64,000 nucleotides of DNA. It comes from an uncultured Prevotellaceae bacterium. Lineage in GTDB: Bacteria; Bacteroidota; Bacteroidia; Bacteroidales; Bacteroidaceae. The position numbers were made by a program, and so were the translations under genes. Of the stretch, positions 27,425-36,757 are shown piece after piece. Where the stretch lies: assembly GCA_902776545.1 (NCBI GenBank), contig CACYQO010000015.1, positions 1-64,000 on the forward strand, read 5' to 3'. Position 1 is the stretch's first letter, and the number at the start of each line of letters is the position of its first letter. The notes beneath the pieces are model-generated. The model saw only the letters and a program-made list of their open reading frames with translations. It was not told the DNA's origin and did not search any database.

Positions 27425-27739
27425 AAGGAGAATCTGCACCTCATGGAGTTGCAGGCGGAAATGTTGTGACTCATCAGCACACCAGACAGAGAAAAGTTCA
27501 CAGAAGTCACCGAACAGCTGAAGGCAGAGTGTCAGCGCCAGGGCGACGAACGCCTGTTCTATGTCGCCTGGGGTAACCAGTCCACCTACGAGGCCACTCG
27601 CCAGAACGAGTTCATCAACAACATCACCAACGAACTGCGCGCAGGTATTCCGTTGGAGCGTTACGAGCACGTCTTCGACACCTTCCGTGAGATTCTTCGA
27701 ACTTCCTATGAAACAAGGATAAGAATATACAGATTATGA
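27401..27739 (+). pseudogene. Fragment of an unknown gene with an in-frame stop
   Basis: Reading 27401-27739 gives a coding-like sequence (KENLHLMELQAEML, stop TGA at 27467-27469, then LISTPDREKFTEV and FYVAWGNQSTYEATRQNEF), ending at TGA 27737. There is no start codon or ribosome site upstream. I read it as a broken gene of unknown family. With the opposing remnant it explains the gap of about 510 bases between the STAS gene and the DUF4738 gene. Confidence 0.45.
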
Positions 27740-27781
27740 TGAAAAAGTTCTGTCAAAATTGCGGAATCTGAGGTAAATTTA

Positions 27782-27789
27782 TTACTTTT
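27782..27789 (+). promoter_or_regulatory. -7 element TACTTTTG for the DUF4738 lipoprotein
   Basis: TACTTTTG ends 28 bases before ATG 27818. Confidence 0.55.
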
Positions 27790-27817
27790 GCATCCGACAA
27801 ACGATAAATCAAGAATA

Positions 27818-28432
27818 ATGAAGTATCTGAACAAACGAGAATTGACACGACTCAGCACAGTGGTCGTTATGATAACAGTAGCCCTCGGAACCACGATGCT
27901 TACGGGTTGTAAGCAGAAGAAACAGAGAGAGGATATCATCGTCCGCAAGGCGGAAACACCGAAACCGCAGGCACCCATCCGGATGCAGGATTACAGTCAG
28001 GTGAAGGATGTGGAGTGGCTGGATCGCATTTATCAGGTGGACATCCACCGTATGGCCAACGACAGTCTGAAGATGGTGAAGGATGAGACGGGTCAGAAGT
28101 TCGTCGACAACAGCATCCAGCTGAAGGTGATCCGTCAGGATGGTAGCGTGTTCTTCAGCCAGACGTTCACGAAGGCTGATTTCAATGATTATCTTGACGA
28201 CGACTATCGCGCAACGGGTATTCTGGAGGGACTGGTCTTCGACCGTGTCGATGGTTATCAGTTGATCTTCGCCGGTAGTGTGAGTCATCCGCAGACGGAT
28301 GAGTATATCCCGTTGGTGATTACACTGAGTAACTTCGGGGACTTGACCATCAGCCGTGATACGCAGATGGACACCAGCGGTAACGAGGAATTAAACGACA
28401 AGAGTGTTATTGAAGACTCCCTGGACATCTAA
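27818..28432 (+). CDS. DUF4738-type lipoprotein
   Basis: This protein of 204 residues starts at ATG 27818. It has a lipoprotein signal with lipobox TMLTGC (Cys near residue 32) and a beta-rich domain resembling DUF4738 (DDYRATGILEGLVFDRVDG). It is probably anchored in a membrane facing the periplasm; function unknown. Its stop is 9 bases from the stop of the convergent HAD gene. Confidence 0.72.
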   Translation: MKYLNKRELTRLSTVVVMITVALGTTMLTGCKQKKQREDIIVRKAETPKPQAPIRMQDYSQVKDVEWLDRIYQVDIHRMANDSLKMVKDETGQKFVDNSIQLKVIRQDGSVFFSQTFTKADFNDYLDDDYRATGILEGLVFDRVDGYQLIFAGSVSHPQTDEYIPLVITLSNFGDLTISRDTQMDTSGNEELNDKSVIEDSLDI

Positions 28433-28441
28433 ATGTTGTCG

Positions 28442-29158
28442 TTAAAAAAGTCGCCAGTTGTTGTATAACTCTACGACGGAGGGGAAAAGTAAGTCTGCTC
28501 CGGCGTCGAGGAGCGTCTGGCCTGGTAAGGGACCTGTGTTCACGGCAATGGTGAAGATCTTGGCAGCAGCACCTGCACGCACGCCAAGGGGTGCATTCTC
28601 CACGACAATGGCTTCCCAAGGTTTTATGTTTCCAGCCTTGCTGAGTCCCATGAGATAGGGATCAGGCGCAGGCTTGCCTCTACGGACATCGTAGGCGGTG
28701 GTGATGTGGTCTTCGGTGACGAAGGCACCAAAGTCGCTGAGGATACGGTGGATGAGGGGGCGCTGTCCACTGCCCGTGACGACACAGCACAGGAGACCGT
28801 CAGCCGTGATTTTCTGCATCAGTTCGAGCATACCCGGCATGACGGGAGCCTCGGGCAGGGAGTGGAAGATCTGCGTCTTCACATCGTACATGCGCTGGGC
28901 CTCGGCCTCGTCGATCTCACGGCCTTGTTGTTTTAGCACCATATTCTTGATCGTGTCCACACCACGGGCACCCTCGGTGGCGTAGGCATCGTCAGCGGTC
29001 ATCATGATGCCGAACTGCGCCATGGACTGTTGCCAGGCTATGGCGTGGTTGGGCATAGAGTTGTAGAGCACGCCGTCCATGTCAAAGAGCACGGCCTTGG
29101 GGCGCAATGCCTCAAAGCCGTGTCTTCCCAAGTATTGTGATATTGCAATCTTAAACAT
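28442..29158 (-). CDS. HAD-superfamily hydrolase, beta-phosphoglucomutase-like
   Basis: This 238-residue protein has HAD motif I in FDMDGVLYNSMP, motif II in VVTGSG, and a later GKPAPDPYLMGL/VVENAPLGVRAG pair for motifs III and IV. A four-helix cap follows motif I, as in beta-phosphoglucomutases and sugar phosphatases. It ends the lysS-gpsA-pgi gene series. The substrate is probably a sugar phosphate. Confidence 0.85.
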   Translation of the reverse strand: MFKIAISQYLGRHGFEALRPKAVLFDMDGVLYNSMPNHAIAWQQSMAQFGIMMTADDAYATEGARGVDTIKNMVLKQQGREIDEAEAQRMYDVKTQIFHSLPEAPVMPGMLELMQKITADGLLCCVVTGSGQRPLIHRILSDFGAFVTEDHITTAYDVRRGKPAPDPYLMGLSKAGNIKPWEAIVVENAPLGVRAGAAAKIFTIAVNTGPLPGQTLLDAGADLLFPSVVELYNNWRLF

Positions 29159-29164
29159 AGTTTT

Positions 29165-29278
29165 ATTTGTTTATGGTTTAAAGTTTATAGTTTATAGTTG
29201 AATACCTCGCAAACCATTCGGATTGTTCCAGACTACAGAAGTAATCATCTATAAACTATAAACCATAAACTATAAACT
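29165..29278. repeat. Inverted repeat of AAACTATAAACT words
   Basis: The left side carries TTTATGGTTTAAAGTTTATAG-like words and the right side their complement, so the gap between pgi and the HAD gene can fold into a long hairpin. The same word appears in frame inside menD. Confidence 0.75.
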
Positions 29279-30629
29279 ATTCATTCTCAAGGCGAGCCTT
29301 GATGGCCTTGCTGTCTTCCTCGTAGCCGGGCTTGTCGAGCAGGGCGAACATGTTCTTCTTGTAGGCCTCCACACCGGGCTGGTTGAAGGGGTTCACGCCA
29401 AGCACGTTGCCACTGATGCCACAACCGATCTCGAAGAAGTAGATGAGCTGTCCGAGATAACGCTCGTTGAGGCGTGGCATGGTGATGCGGATGTTGGGCA
29501 CGCCACCGTCGACATGGGCCAGACGGGTGCCGAGCTCTGCCATCTTGTTCACTTCGTCCACACGCTTGCCAGCGAGGAAGTTCAGACCGTCGAGGTTCTC
29601 CTCGTCCTCAGGGAAGAGCAGTTTCTTCTCAGGCTCCTCAACGCTGATGACGGTCTCGAAGATGGTGCGCTCGCCGTCCTGGATCCACTGACCCATGGAG
29701 TGGAGGTCGGTGGTGAAGTCGACGCTTGCGGGGAAGATACCCTTCTTGTCCTTACCCTCCGACTCGCCGTAGAGCTGCTTCCACCACTCGCTCATGAAGT
29801 GGAGCTTCGGCTGGAAGTTGACCATGATTTCAATCTTCTTACCCTTCTGGTAGAGACCGTTGCGCACAGCTGCATACTGGGCGGCTGGGTTCTCGGCAAA
29901 AGGTGTGTCCTTGCCACAAGCCTTCTCCATGTCCTGGGCACCGGCGACGAGTTCGCGGATGTCGAAACCAGCACAGGCGATAGGCAGGAGACCTACGGGA
30001 GTGAGCACGGAGAAACGGCCACCGACGTTGTCGGGGATGATGAATGAGGTGTAACCCTCTTTGTCGGCACAGGTACGGGCAGCACCGCGCTTGGCGTCGG
30101 TGATGGCGACGATGACCTTCTTGGCCTCGTCCTTACCGCGCTGGGCCTCACACTGCTTCTTCAACAGACGGAAGGTGAGGGCGGTCTCGGTGGTGGTACC
30201 GGACTTAGAGATGTTGATCACACCGAACTTCTTGTCCTTCAGGTACTCGGTGAGCTCGAAGAGATAGTCCTCACCGATGTTGTTGCCTGCGAAGAGGATG
30301 GTGGGGTTCTTCTTGTCGGCTACGAGCCATGAGAAAGAGTTGCTGAGGGCCTCGATGACGGCACGGGCACCAAGATAGCTGCCACCGATGCCGGCTACGA
30401 CGATGGCCTCGCAGTTGGAGCGGAGCACATCGGCACAGGCCTGCAGTTCGTCGAGGAACGCAGGGGTGATGCTCGAAGGCAGATGGAGCCATCCGAGGAA
30501 ATCATTACCGGGACACGTGCCGTCTTCCAGTGCTTGCTGGGCGGCCTTCACTTTGGGCTCAAAAGCCTCTACTGCGCCAGCTTCTAAGAAGCAGGCGGCC
30601 TTTGTGATGTCAAGACTGATATTTTTCAT
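29277..30629 (-). CDS. pgi: Glucose-6-phosphate isomerase
   Basis: This 450-residue enzyme is of the shorter Bacteroidetes/Firmicutes form. It has the sugar-phosphate isomerase motifs [28 protein letters not shown] and, near the end, [23 protein letters not shown]. It interconverts glucose-6-phosphate and fructose-6-phosphate in glycolysis. Confidence 0.95.
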   Translation of the reverse strand: MKNISLDITKAACFLEAGAVEAFEPKVKAAQQALEDGTCPGNDFLGWLHLPSSITPAFLDELQACADVLRSNCEAIVVAGIGGSYLGARAVIEALSNSFSWLVADKKNPTILFAGNNIGEDYLFELTEYLKDKKFGVINISKSGTTTETALTFRLLKKQCEAQRGKDEAKKVIVAITDAKRGAARTCADKEGYTSFIIPDNVGGRFSVLTPVGLLPIACAGFDIRELVAGAQDMEKACGKDTPFAENPAAQYAAVRNGLYQKGKKIEIMVNFQPKLHFMSEWWKQLYGESEGKDKKGIFPASVDFTTDLHSMGQWIQDGERTIFETVISVEEPEKKLLFPEDEENLDGLNFLAGKRVDEVNKMAELGTRLAHVDGGVPNIRITMPRLNERYLGQLIYFFEIGCGISGNVLGVNPFNQPGVEAYKKNMFALLDKPGYEEDSKAIKARLENE

Positions 30630-30664
30630 TGTGATACATTATTTATATATTAAAGGATAAAAAG

Positions 30665-31660
30665 TTATCGGAAACTGTCGGTCAGGAGTTTGATCTCAAT
30701 CTGCGGTGAGATGCGCTCGTAGAGGATGTTATAGACGGCATCGAGGATGGGCATGTTCACATGACAGTGACGGTTGATCTCCTTCATGCACTTCGTGCCG
30801 AAATAGCCCTCGGCAATCATCTCCATCTCGATCTGTGCCGACTTCACGCTGTAGCCCTTGCCGATCATCGTACCGAAGGTGCGGTTGCGCGAGAAGTTGC
30901 TGTAGCCCGTCACGAGCAGGTCGCCTAAATAGACGGAGTCGTAGGCGTTGCGGTCCAGGGGATGGACGGCGGTGAGGAAACGGTTCATCTCCTGCACGGC
31001 GTTCGCCATGAGCACCGCCTGGAAGTTGTCTCCGTATTTCAGTCCTGAACAGATGCCGGCTGCGATGGCATAGACATTCTTCAGCACAGAGGAGTATTCG
31101 ATGCCCACCACGTCGGTGGAGGTCTTCGTCTTGATAAACTCACTGGTGAGTATCTCGCAGAAAGCCTGGGCTTTCTCACGGTCGGCACAGCCCACGGTGA
31201 GATAACTCAGACGCTCGAGGGCCACTTCCTCGGCATGGGAGGGACCTCCGATGCAGGCGAGGTTCTCGTAGGGCACGTCATAGACCTGATGGAAGTATTC
31301 TGAGCAGACGAGGTTCTCATCGGGCACGATACCTTTGATGGCGGTGATGACGAACTTGTCGTGCAGACGGGTCTTGAGTTTCTTGAGGTGACTCTTGAGA
31401 TAGGGTGAGGGGGTGACGAATACCAGCGTGTTGTACTGTTGGGCAATGCGGTTCAGGTCGCTGTCGAAGTGGATCTCGTTGATGTCGAAGTGGACGCTGG
31501 TGAGATAGGCGGGGTTGTGTCCCAGGCGCCGGAAGTCGTCGATACGGTCGTCACGACGCATGTACCAGCCGATGTGGTGGGTGTGACTCACCACAATCTT
31601 CGCGATAGCCGTTGCCCAGCTACCGCCACCGATAATCGCTATCTTACCACAGTCGAACAT
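30665..31660 (-). CDS. gpsA: NAD(P)-dependent glycerol-3-phosphate dehydrogenase
   Basis: This 331-residue enzyme starts at ATG 31660, giving MFDCGKIAIIGGGSWATA with the Rossmann glycine motif at once. Catalytic Lys lies in SVLKNVYAIAAGI. It makes sn-glycerol-3-phosphate for phospholipids. It lies between lysS and pgi, as in other Bacteroidales. Confidence 0.94.
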   Translation of the reverse strand: MFDCGKIAIIGGGSWATAIAKIVVSHTHHIGWYMRRDDRIDDFRRLGHNPAYLTSVHFDINEIHFDSDLNRIAQQYNTLVFVTPSPYLKSHLKKLKTRLHDKFVITAIKGIVPDENLVCSEYFHQVYDVPYENLACIGGPSHAEEVALERLSYLTVGCADREKAQAFCEILTSEFIKTKTSTDVVGIEYSSVLKNVYAIAAGICSGLKYGDNFQAVLMANAVQEMNRFLTAVHPLDRNAYDSVYLGDLLVTGYSNFSRNRTFGTMIGKGYSVKSAQIEMEMIAEGYFGTKCMKEINRHCHVNMPILDAVYNILYERISPQIEIKLLTDSFR

Positions 31661-31679
31661 ATTCCACTTTTCTTTGTTT

Positions 31680-31768
31680 GGCACGGATTAACACGGCTCT
31701 CATATTGAGAGACACTGCTTTTCCGCGCAGCCTGCCGTGTCTTTATTTAAAGCCGTGTAATCCGTGCC
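31680..31768. repeat. Intergenic inverted repeat GGCACGGATTAACACGGCT
   Basis: The left arm GGCACGGATTAACACGGCT pairs with AGCCGTGTAATCCGTGCC at the right end, with further internal pairing around the central GCGC. It fills the gap between lysS and gpsA. Confidence 0.8.
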
Positions 31769-31773
31769 TATTA

Positions 31774-33504
31774 TCATATTGCTGCTTTTTCAATCCACTT
31801 GGCGATGTCATCGACAGAGGGCTTCTGAAGGTCGAGCTTGAATTTCTTCACGATGTCACCGATCTTCTGCTGGAGGCCCTGGGCCTTTTCGGAAGCGATG
31901 TTCTGCACGAGGTTGAAGCCGGCCTTGCGGAGGACGGGTACCCACTCTTCAGCGACACCGATGGCTGCCCACTCTGCGGGCGTGCTCTGCGGAATCTTCT
32001 TCTCAGGCTTCATCTGGGGGAAGAAGAGCACTTCCTGGATGAAAGTCTTGCCCGTCATGAGCATCACCAGACGGTCGATGCCGATGCCGATACCCGAGGT
32101 GGGAGGCATACCGTACTGCAGGGCACGGAGGAAGTCCTGATCGATGATCATGGCCTCGTCGTCGCCCTTGTCAGCCAATTTCATCTGTTCGATGAAACGT
32201 TCCTCCTGATCGATGGGATCGTTAAGCTCGGAGTAGGCATTGGCCAGCTCCTTACCATTCACCATCAACTCGAAACGCTCGGTGAGTCCGGGCTTAGAGC
32301 GGTGCATCTTCGTCAGAGGAGACATCTCCACGGGATAGTCGGTGATGAAGGTGGGCTGGATGAAGGTGCCCTCGCAGAACTCACCGAAGAGTTCGTCGAT
32401 GAGCTTACCCTTGCCCATGGTCTCGTCCACATCCATACCCTTGGAGAGACAGAAGGCACGGATCTCTTCTTCCGTCTTGCCGTTGCAGTCGAAACCGGTC
32501 TTCTCCTGAATGGCCTCGAGGATGGGCAGACGGCGATAGGGCGCCTTGAAGCTGACGATGTTACCGTCGATCTCACGCTCGGGCTTGCCGTTGACGGCAA
32601 TACAGATGGTCTCTAAGAGTTTCTCCGTGAACGACATCATCCAGTTGTAGTCCTTATACTGCACATAGAGCTCCATGCAGGTGAACTCCGGGTTGTGGTT
32701 GCGGTCCATACCCTCGTTGCGGAAGTTCTTGCCAATCTCATAGACGCCTTCGAAACCGCCCACGATGAGACGCTTCAGATAGAGCTCGGTGGCGATACGC
32801 ATATACATATCCTGGTCGAGGGCGTTGAAGTGGGTGATGAACGGACGGGCCGAAGCACCACCGGCAATCATCTGCAGGGTAGGGGTCTCTACTTCCGTAT
32901 ATCCGGCGTCATCCAGCACCTTGCGCAGGGTACGGATGACCGTCGCACGCTGGAGGAATGTATCCTTCACACCCTCATTCACTACGAGGTCTACATATCG
33001 CTGACGATAGCGGAGCTCGGGATCATCGAACTTATCGTAGGCCACACCGTCCTTATATTTCACAATGGGCAGTGGCTTCAGGGCCTTCGACAACAGGGTG
33101 AGCTCCTGGGCATGCACACTGATCTCGCCCGTCTGCGTACGGAACACGAAGCCCTTCACACCGATGAAGTCACCGATGTCGAGCAGGCGCTTGAACACAT
33201 TATTATATAAGTCCTTGTTCTCGCCAGGGCAGAGGTCGTCGCGGGTGATATACACCTGAATGCGGCCCTTGGAGTCCTGTATCTCTGCAAACGAGGCCTT
33301 TCCCATGACCCGACGGCTCATCATACGGCCGGCAATAGACACCTGGCGGGGCTTGTCTTCGTCACGGAAATTGTCACGTATGTCTGTGGAAAATGCATTA
33401 GTGGGGTATTCGGCTGCGGGATAGGGATCGATGCCCATGTTACGCAGCTCTTGCAGACTCTCGCGTCTGCCGATTTCTTGTTCACTTAATTCTAAAATGT
33501 TCAT
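31774..33504 (-). CDS. lysS: Lysyl-tRNA synthetase, class II
   Basis: This 576-residue enzyme has an N-terminal OB-fold anticodon-binding domain (about 60-165) and a class II catalytic core with motif 1 (TVIRTLRKVLDDAGYTEVETPTLQ), motif 2 (FRNEGMDRNHNPEFTCMELY) and motif 3 (GIGIGIDRLVML). A C-terminal extension of about 75 residues follows, which is seen in Bacteroidetes LysS. Confidence 0.96.
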   Translation of the reverse strand: MNILELSEQEIGRRESLQELRNMGIDPYPAAEYPTNAFSTDIRDNFRDEDKPRQVSIAGRMMSRRVMGKASFAEIQDSKGRIQVYITRDDLCPGENKDLYNNVFKRLLDIGDFIGVKGFVFRTQTGEISVHAQELTLLSKALKPLPIVKYKDGVAYDKFDDPELRYRQRYVDLVVNEGVKDTFLQRATVIRTLRKVLDDAGYTEVETPTLQMIAGGASARPFITHFNALDQDMYMRIATELYLKRLIVGGFEGVYEIGKNFRNEGMDRNHNPEFTCMELYVQYKDYNWMMSFTEKLLETICIAVNGKPEREIDGNIVSFKAPYRRLPILEAIQEKTGFDCNGKTEEEIRAFCLSKGMDVDETMGKGKLIDELFGEFCEGTFIQPTFITDYPVEMSPLTKMHRSKPGLTERFELMVNGKELANAYSELNDPIDQEERFIEQMKLADKGDDEAMIIDQDFLRALQYGMPPTSGIGIGIDRLVMLMTGKTFIQEVLFFPQMKPEKKIPQSTPAEWAAIGVAEEWVPVLRKAGFNLVQNIASEKAQGLQQKIGDIVKKFKLDLQKPSVDDIAKWIEKAAI

Positions 33505-33537
33505 CTCAAATATTCGAATATTTTACTTTTATGGGTG

Positions 33538-33545
33538 CAAAGATA
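33538..33545 (-). promoter_or_regulatory. -7 element TATCTTTG for lysS
   Basis: TATCTTTG on the minus strand lies about 33 bases before the lysS ATG. Confidence 0.6.
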
Positions 33546-33623
33546 CATCCCGAAAAATGCAAGATTAGGGTAAATATTTGCAAAAAAAGTTGTTAAAGAT
33601 TTGGTTGTTTATCAAATTGTTCC

Positions 33624-33631
33624 TATTTTTG
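33624..33631 (+). promoter_or_regulatory. -7 element TATTTTTG for the ROK operon
   Basis: TATTTTTG ends 25 bases before ATG 33657 and would drive all three ROK genes. Confidence 0.55.
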
Positions 33632-33656
33632 TAGCAGAATAACTAAAGAAGTAGCT

Positions 33657-34637
33657 ATGGATCAAAAAACGGTAAAGAAAAGAGTTATTGGAGTTGATAT
33701 TAGTCTTGAGGCCACATCTTATGCTATTGTAGATGTCCGAGGAAACATCTTGGTGAAAGATAGTTTCCCCACAGAGGAGTACCCGGAGATAGGGGCTTTT
33801 GTGACGAAATTGAGTGAAGGCATCGTCCAGATGATTGACGCCAATGGCGGTTACGATACCATCCGTTCGGTGGGTGTCAGTGCGCCAAGCTCGAACTATA
33901 AGCAGGGCAGTATCGTGAACTCCCCCAATTTTCCGTGGAAGGGTGTCTTCCCCCTTTCTGCCTTGTTGCGCGACAGATTAGGACTGGCAGTGGCCGTAGC
34001 CAACAACTCCCATGTGGTGGCTCTTGGTGAGCATGCTTTCGGTTGTGCTCATGGCATGAAGGACTTTATCGTGATTACCCTCGGTTCGGGCATGGGCAGT
34101 TGTCTCTTCTCCGACGGCATCGTGAAGTTGGGCTCTGACGGTTATGCCGGTGAGATCGGACATACCTGCGTGCATCACGATGGTCGTCAGTGCGGTTGTG
34201 GCAACAAAGGTTGTCTGGAGGCTTATACCGCAGCAAAAGGCATCGTCCGTACGGCCCGTGAGGTCATGACAGAGTCGGGTGAGCCTACGAAACTGCGTCG
34301 TGTGCCGAAGCTGACACCGAGAGTGATTGCAGAGCTGTGCGACGAGGGTGATGCGATGGCCATCGAAACATTCCGTCGGACGGGCGAGGCGCTGGGTATA
34401 GGACTTGCTAACTATGCTTCCGTCATCGATCCTGAGGCCATCATCTTCACTGGTGGTATCGTCAGGGCCGGCAAGTGGCTGTTGGAACCTGCCAAGAAAG
34501 CTTTCGAGGAACATGTGTTCCATAATATCAAAGGTAAAGTGAAATTCTTGACCTCTGAATTGGATGAAGGTGAACGTAATATCCTCGGAGCGAGTGTATT
34601 GGCCTGGGATGTGAAGGAGTATTCGTTGTTTGTGTAA
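33657..34637 (+). CDS. ROK-family protein, first of three, with altered catalytic residue
   Basis: This 326-residue ROK protein has the two actin-like domains and the zinc motif GHTCVHHDGRQCGCGNKGCLEAY (about 176-198). Where ROK sugar kinases have catalytic Asp in NDAN/NDAH, this one has Asn117 (NNSH); both paralogues after it keep NDAH. It has no N-terminal DNA-binding helix-turn-helix. I infer that it may be inactive as a kinase and serve to bind or regulate. Spacing to the next gene is 25 bases. Confidence 0.82.
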   Translation: MDQKTVKKRVIGVDISLEATSYAIVDVRGNILVKDSFPTEEYPEIGAFVTKLSEGIVQMIDANGGYDTIRSVGVSAPSSNYKQGSIVNSPNFPWKGVFPLSALLRDRLGLAVAVANNSHVVALGEHAFGCAHGMKDFIVITLGSGMGSCLFSDGIVKLGSDGYAGEIGHTCVHHDGRQCGCGNKGCLEAYTAAKGIVRTAREVMTESGEPTKLRRVPKLTPRVIAELCDEGDAMAIETFRRTGEALGIGLANYASVIDPEAIIFTGGIVRAGKWLLEPAKKAFEEHVFHNIKGKVKFLTSELDEGERNILGASVLAWDVKEYSLFV

Positions 34638-34662
34638 TGTGGAATGAGTAAAGCAAAACGAT

Positions 34663-35646
34663 ATGGAAGAAGTTGATCAGATCAAAACGCGAGTCATTGG
34701 TGTTGATATCCGTGAAGTAAGGACCACCTATGCGCTGGTGGATATCCGTGGCGAGATTATCGCGATGGACTATTTTATGACGATGGACTATCCTGAAGTG
34801 TCGGAATATGTCACTGCCCTGAGTGAGAAGATCATCACGCTTGTCGAGGAGAATGGTGGCTATGAGAAGGTGCGCTCCGTAGGCTTGAGTGCGCCCAGCG
34901 GCAACTTCAGGACTGGTTGTATCGAGAATGCCGCCAATATGCCGTGGAAGGGTGTCATTCCTATGGCTGCCATGTTGCGCGACCGTCTCGGACTGGCAGT
35001 GGCGCTGGCTAACGATGCACATGTCACGGCCCTGGGCGAGAAAGCCTTCGGCAGTGCCCACGGTTTGAAGGACTTCGTAGTGGTGTCTATCAGTCACGGT
35101 GGTCTCGGCAGTTGTATCTTCATGGACGGAGTTCCTCATCTGGGCGTGAATGGCTTTGCCGGAGAAGTGGGACACTCTTGTGTGGTGGTCGATGGTCGCG
35201 AGTGTGGCTGTGGACGCAAGGGTTGTCTGGAGACCTATTGTTCTGATAAGGGTCTTGTGAAGACTGTAGAAGAACTGCTGGCAGAGGGTATGCCCTCGGC
35301 ATTGAAGGGAATGAAGAATATCAGTATCCAGACGGTTACCTATTATTGCGATCAGGGCGACCAGGTGGCCATTGAGGCCTTGCGGCGCGTGGGATTCATG
35401 CTTGGACTGGGTCTGGCCAACTATGCCTCAGTCCTGAATCCTGAGGCCATCATCCTGACGGGTGATATGATGCTGGCGGGTAAGTGGCTGCTGAAGCCCA
35501 TGCGGAAGTCGTTCGAGGAACATGTCTTCCATAATATTCAGGGTGAGACACGACTGCTGGTTTCTATTCTGAAGGAAGGTGAGCGCGATGTGCTGGGTGC
35601 CAGTGCCCTCGCATGGGACGTGAAGGAATATTCGTTGTTTAAGTAA
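34663..35646 (+). CDS. ROK-family sugar kinase, second of three
   Basis: This 327-residue protein resembles its neighbours along its whole length. It keeps the catalytic Asp in ANDAHVTALGEKAFG and the zinc motif GHSCVVVDGRECGCGRKGCLETY. It lacks a helix-turn-helix, so it is more likely a glucokinase- or N-acyl-hexosamine-kinase-like enzyme than a repressor. The sugar is not known. Confidence 0.85.
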   Translation: MEEVDQIKTRVIGVDIREVRTTYALVDIRGEIIAMDYFMTMDYPEVSEYVTALSEKIITLVEENGGYEKVRSVGLSAPSGNFRTGCIENAANMPWKGVIPMAAMLRDRLGLAVALANDAHVTALGEKAFGSAHGLKDFVVVSISHGGLGSCIFMDGVPHLGVNGFAGEVGHSCVVVDGRECGCGRKGCLETYCSDKGLVKTVEELLAEGMPSALKGMKNISIQTVTYYCDQGDQVAIEALRRVGFMLGLGLANYASVLNPEAIILTGDMMLAGKWLLKPMRKSFEEHVFHNIQGETRLLVSILKEGERDVLGASALAWDVKEYSLFK

Positions 35647-35664
35647 TACATTTATATATACGTT

Positions 35665-36645
35665 ATGTTAGAACAGAACATCAAGTCGAAAGTGGTAGGC
35701 GTTGACATCAGCAACGAACTGACCACCTATGCTATTGTAGATGTTAGAGGTAATATTCTGGCGGAGAGTTCTTTCCCCACGACCGATTATCCTGACGTGA
35801 ACAATTTCGTAACCGCACTCAGCGAGAAGATTGTCATGCTGGTTGAGAACAATGGCGGTTATGAGAATATCCGCTCCATCGGTATGAGCAGTCCGAGCGC
35901 CAGCTCTGTATCGGGGTGTCTCGAGAATGCGGCAAACCTGCCCTGGAAGGGGGTTATCCCCATGGCAGCGATGCTTCGTGACCGTCTGGGACTGGCTGTC
36001 GCCCTCTCCAACGATGCCCACGTGTCAGCACTGGGCGAATACACCTTCGGCTGTGCCCATGGTATGAAGAACTTCATCATCATCAGTCTGGGTGTCGGAC
36101 TGGGCAGTTGTTTCTTCACGGAAGGCGAAGACCATAAGGGACATCTCGGCTATGCCGGTGAGTTCGGACATACCTGCGTGGTGGACGGCGGTCGTGAGTG
36201 CGGCTGTGGTCACAAAGGATGTCTCGAAGCCTATGCCGGTGCTGCTGGTATCGTCCGTACAGCGAAGGAGATGATGGCAGAGTCTGACGCACCGTCGCTG
36301 ATGCGCGATCTGGAACGCGTCACACCACGTACCATCAACGAGTGCTGCGAGAAGGACGACGAGATGGCTAAGGAGGTGTACCGTCGTACGGGTTATATGT
36401 TAGGTCTCGGCCTCGCTAACTACGCCTCAATCATCGATCCGGAGGCCATCATCCTCACGGGTGGTATCTCCCATGCAGGCGAGTGGCTCTATGATCCGCT
36501 GAAGGAATCGTTTGAGGAGCATGTCTTCGGCAATATGCATGGTAAGGTGAAGATCCTGGTGTCTGAGCTCAACGACCGCGAGCGCGATGTGCTGGGAGCC
36601 AGTGCCCTGGCCTGGAGTGTGCCTGAATACTCCTTATTTAAATAG
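35665..36645 (+). CDS. ROK-family sugar kinase, third of three
   Basis: This 326-residue paralogue keeps the catalytic Asp in SNDAHVSALGEYTFG and the zinc motif GHTCVVDGGRECGCGHKGCLEAY. All three ROK proteins end EYSLF[VK], which points to tandem duplication. A 71-base inverted repeat follows before the menaquinone genes. Confidence 0.87.
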   Translation: MLEQNIKSKVVGVDISNELTTYAIVDVRGNILAESSFPTTDYPDVNNFVTALSEKIVMLVENNGGYENIRSIGMSSPSASSVSGCLENAANLPWKGVIPMAAMLRDRLGLAVALSNDAHVSALGEYTFGCAHGMKNFIIISLGVGLGSCFFTEGEDHKGHLGYAGEFGHTCVVDGGRECGCGHKGCLEAYAGAAGIVRTAKEMMAESDAPSLMRDLERVTPRTINECCEKDDEMAKEVYRRTGYMLGLGLANYASIIDPEAIILTGGISHAGEWLYDPLKESFEEHVFGNMHGKVKILVSELNDRERDVLGASALAWSVPEYSLFK

Positions 36646-36669
36646 ACAGAAGAACATTTTTATATTTTT

Positions 36670-36740
36670 AGACATAAGTACATAAGAACATAAGTCATTT
36701 TCTGAGAAAGATAATAATATGTTCTTATGTTCTTATGTCT
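36670..36740. repeat. Inverted repeat of AGACATAAG/CTTATGTCT words
   Basis: AGACATAAGTACATAAGAAC on the left pairs with GTTCTTATGTCT-type words on the right. It may terminate the ROK transcript. Confidence 0.8.
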
Positions 36741-36757
36741 AAAAAAAAGAATGAAGA

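Noticed and set aside
31678..32616. A 312-codon plus-strand open frame opposite lysS
   Set aside because: lysS is unmistakable on the minus strand; this frame begins in an intergenic hairpin and has no domain.
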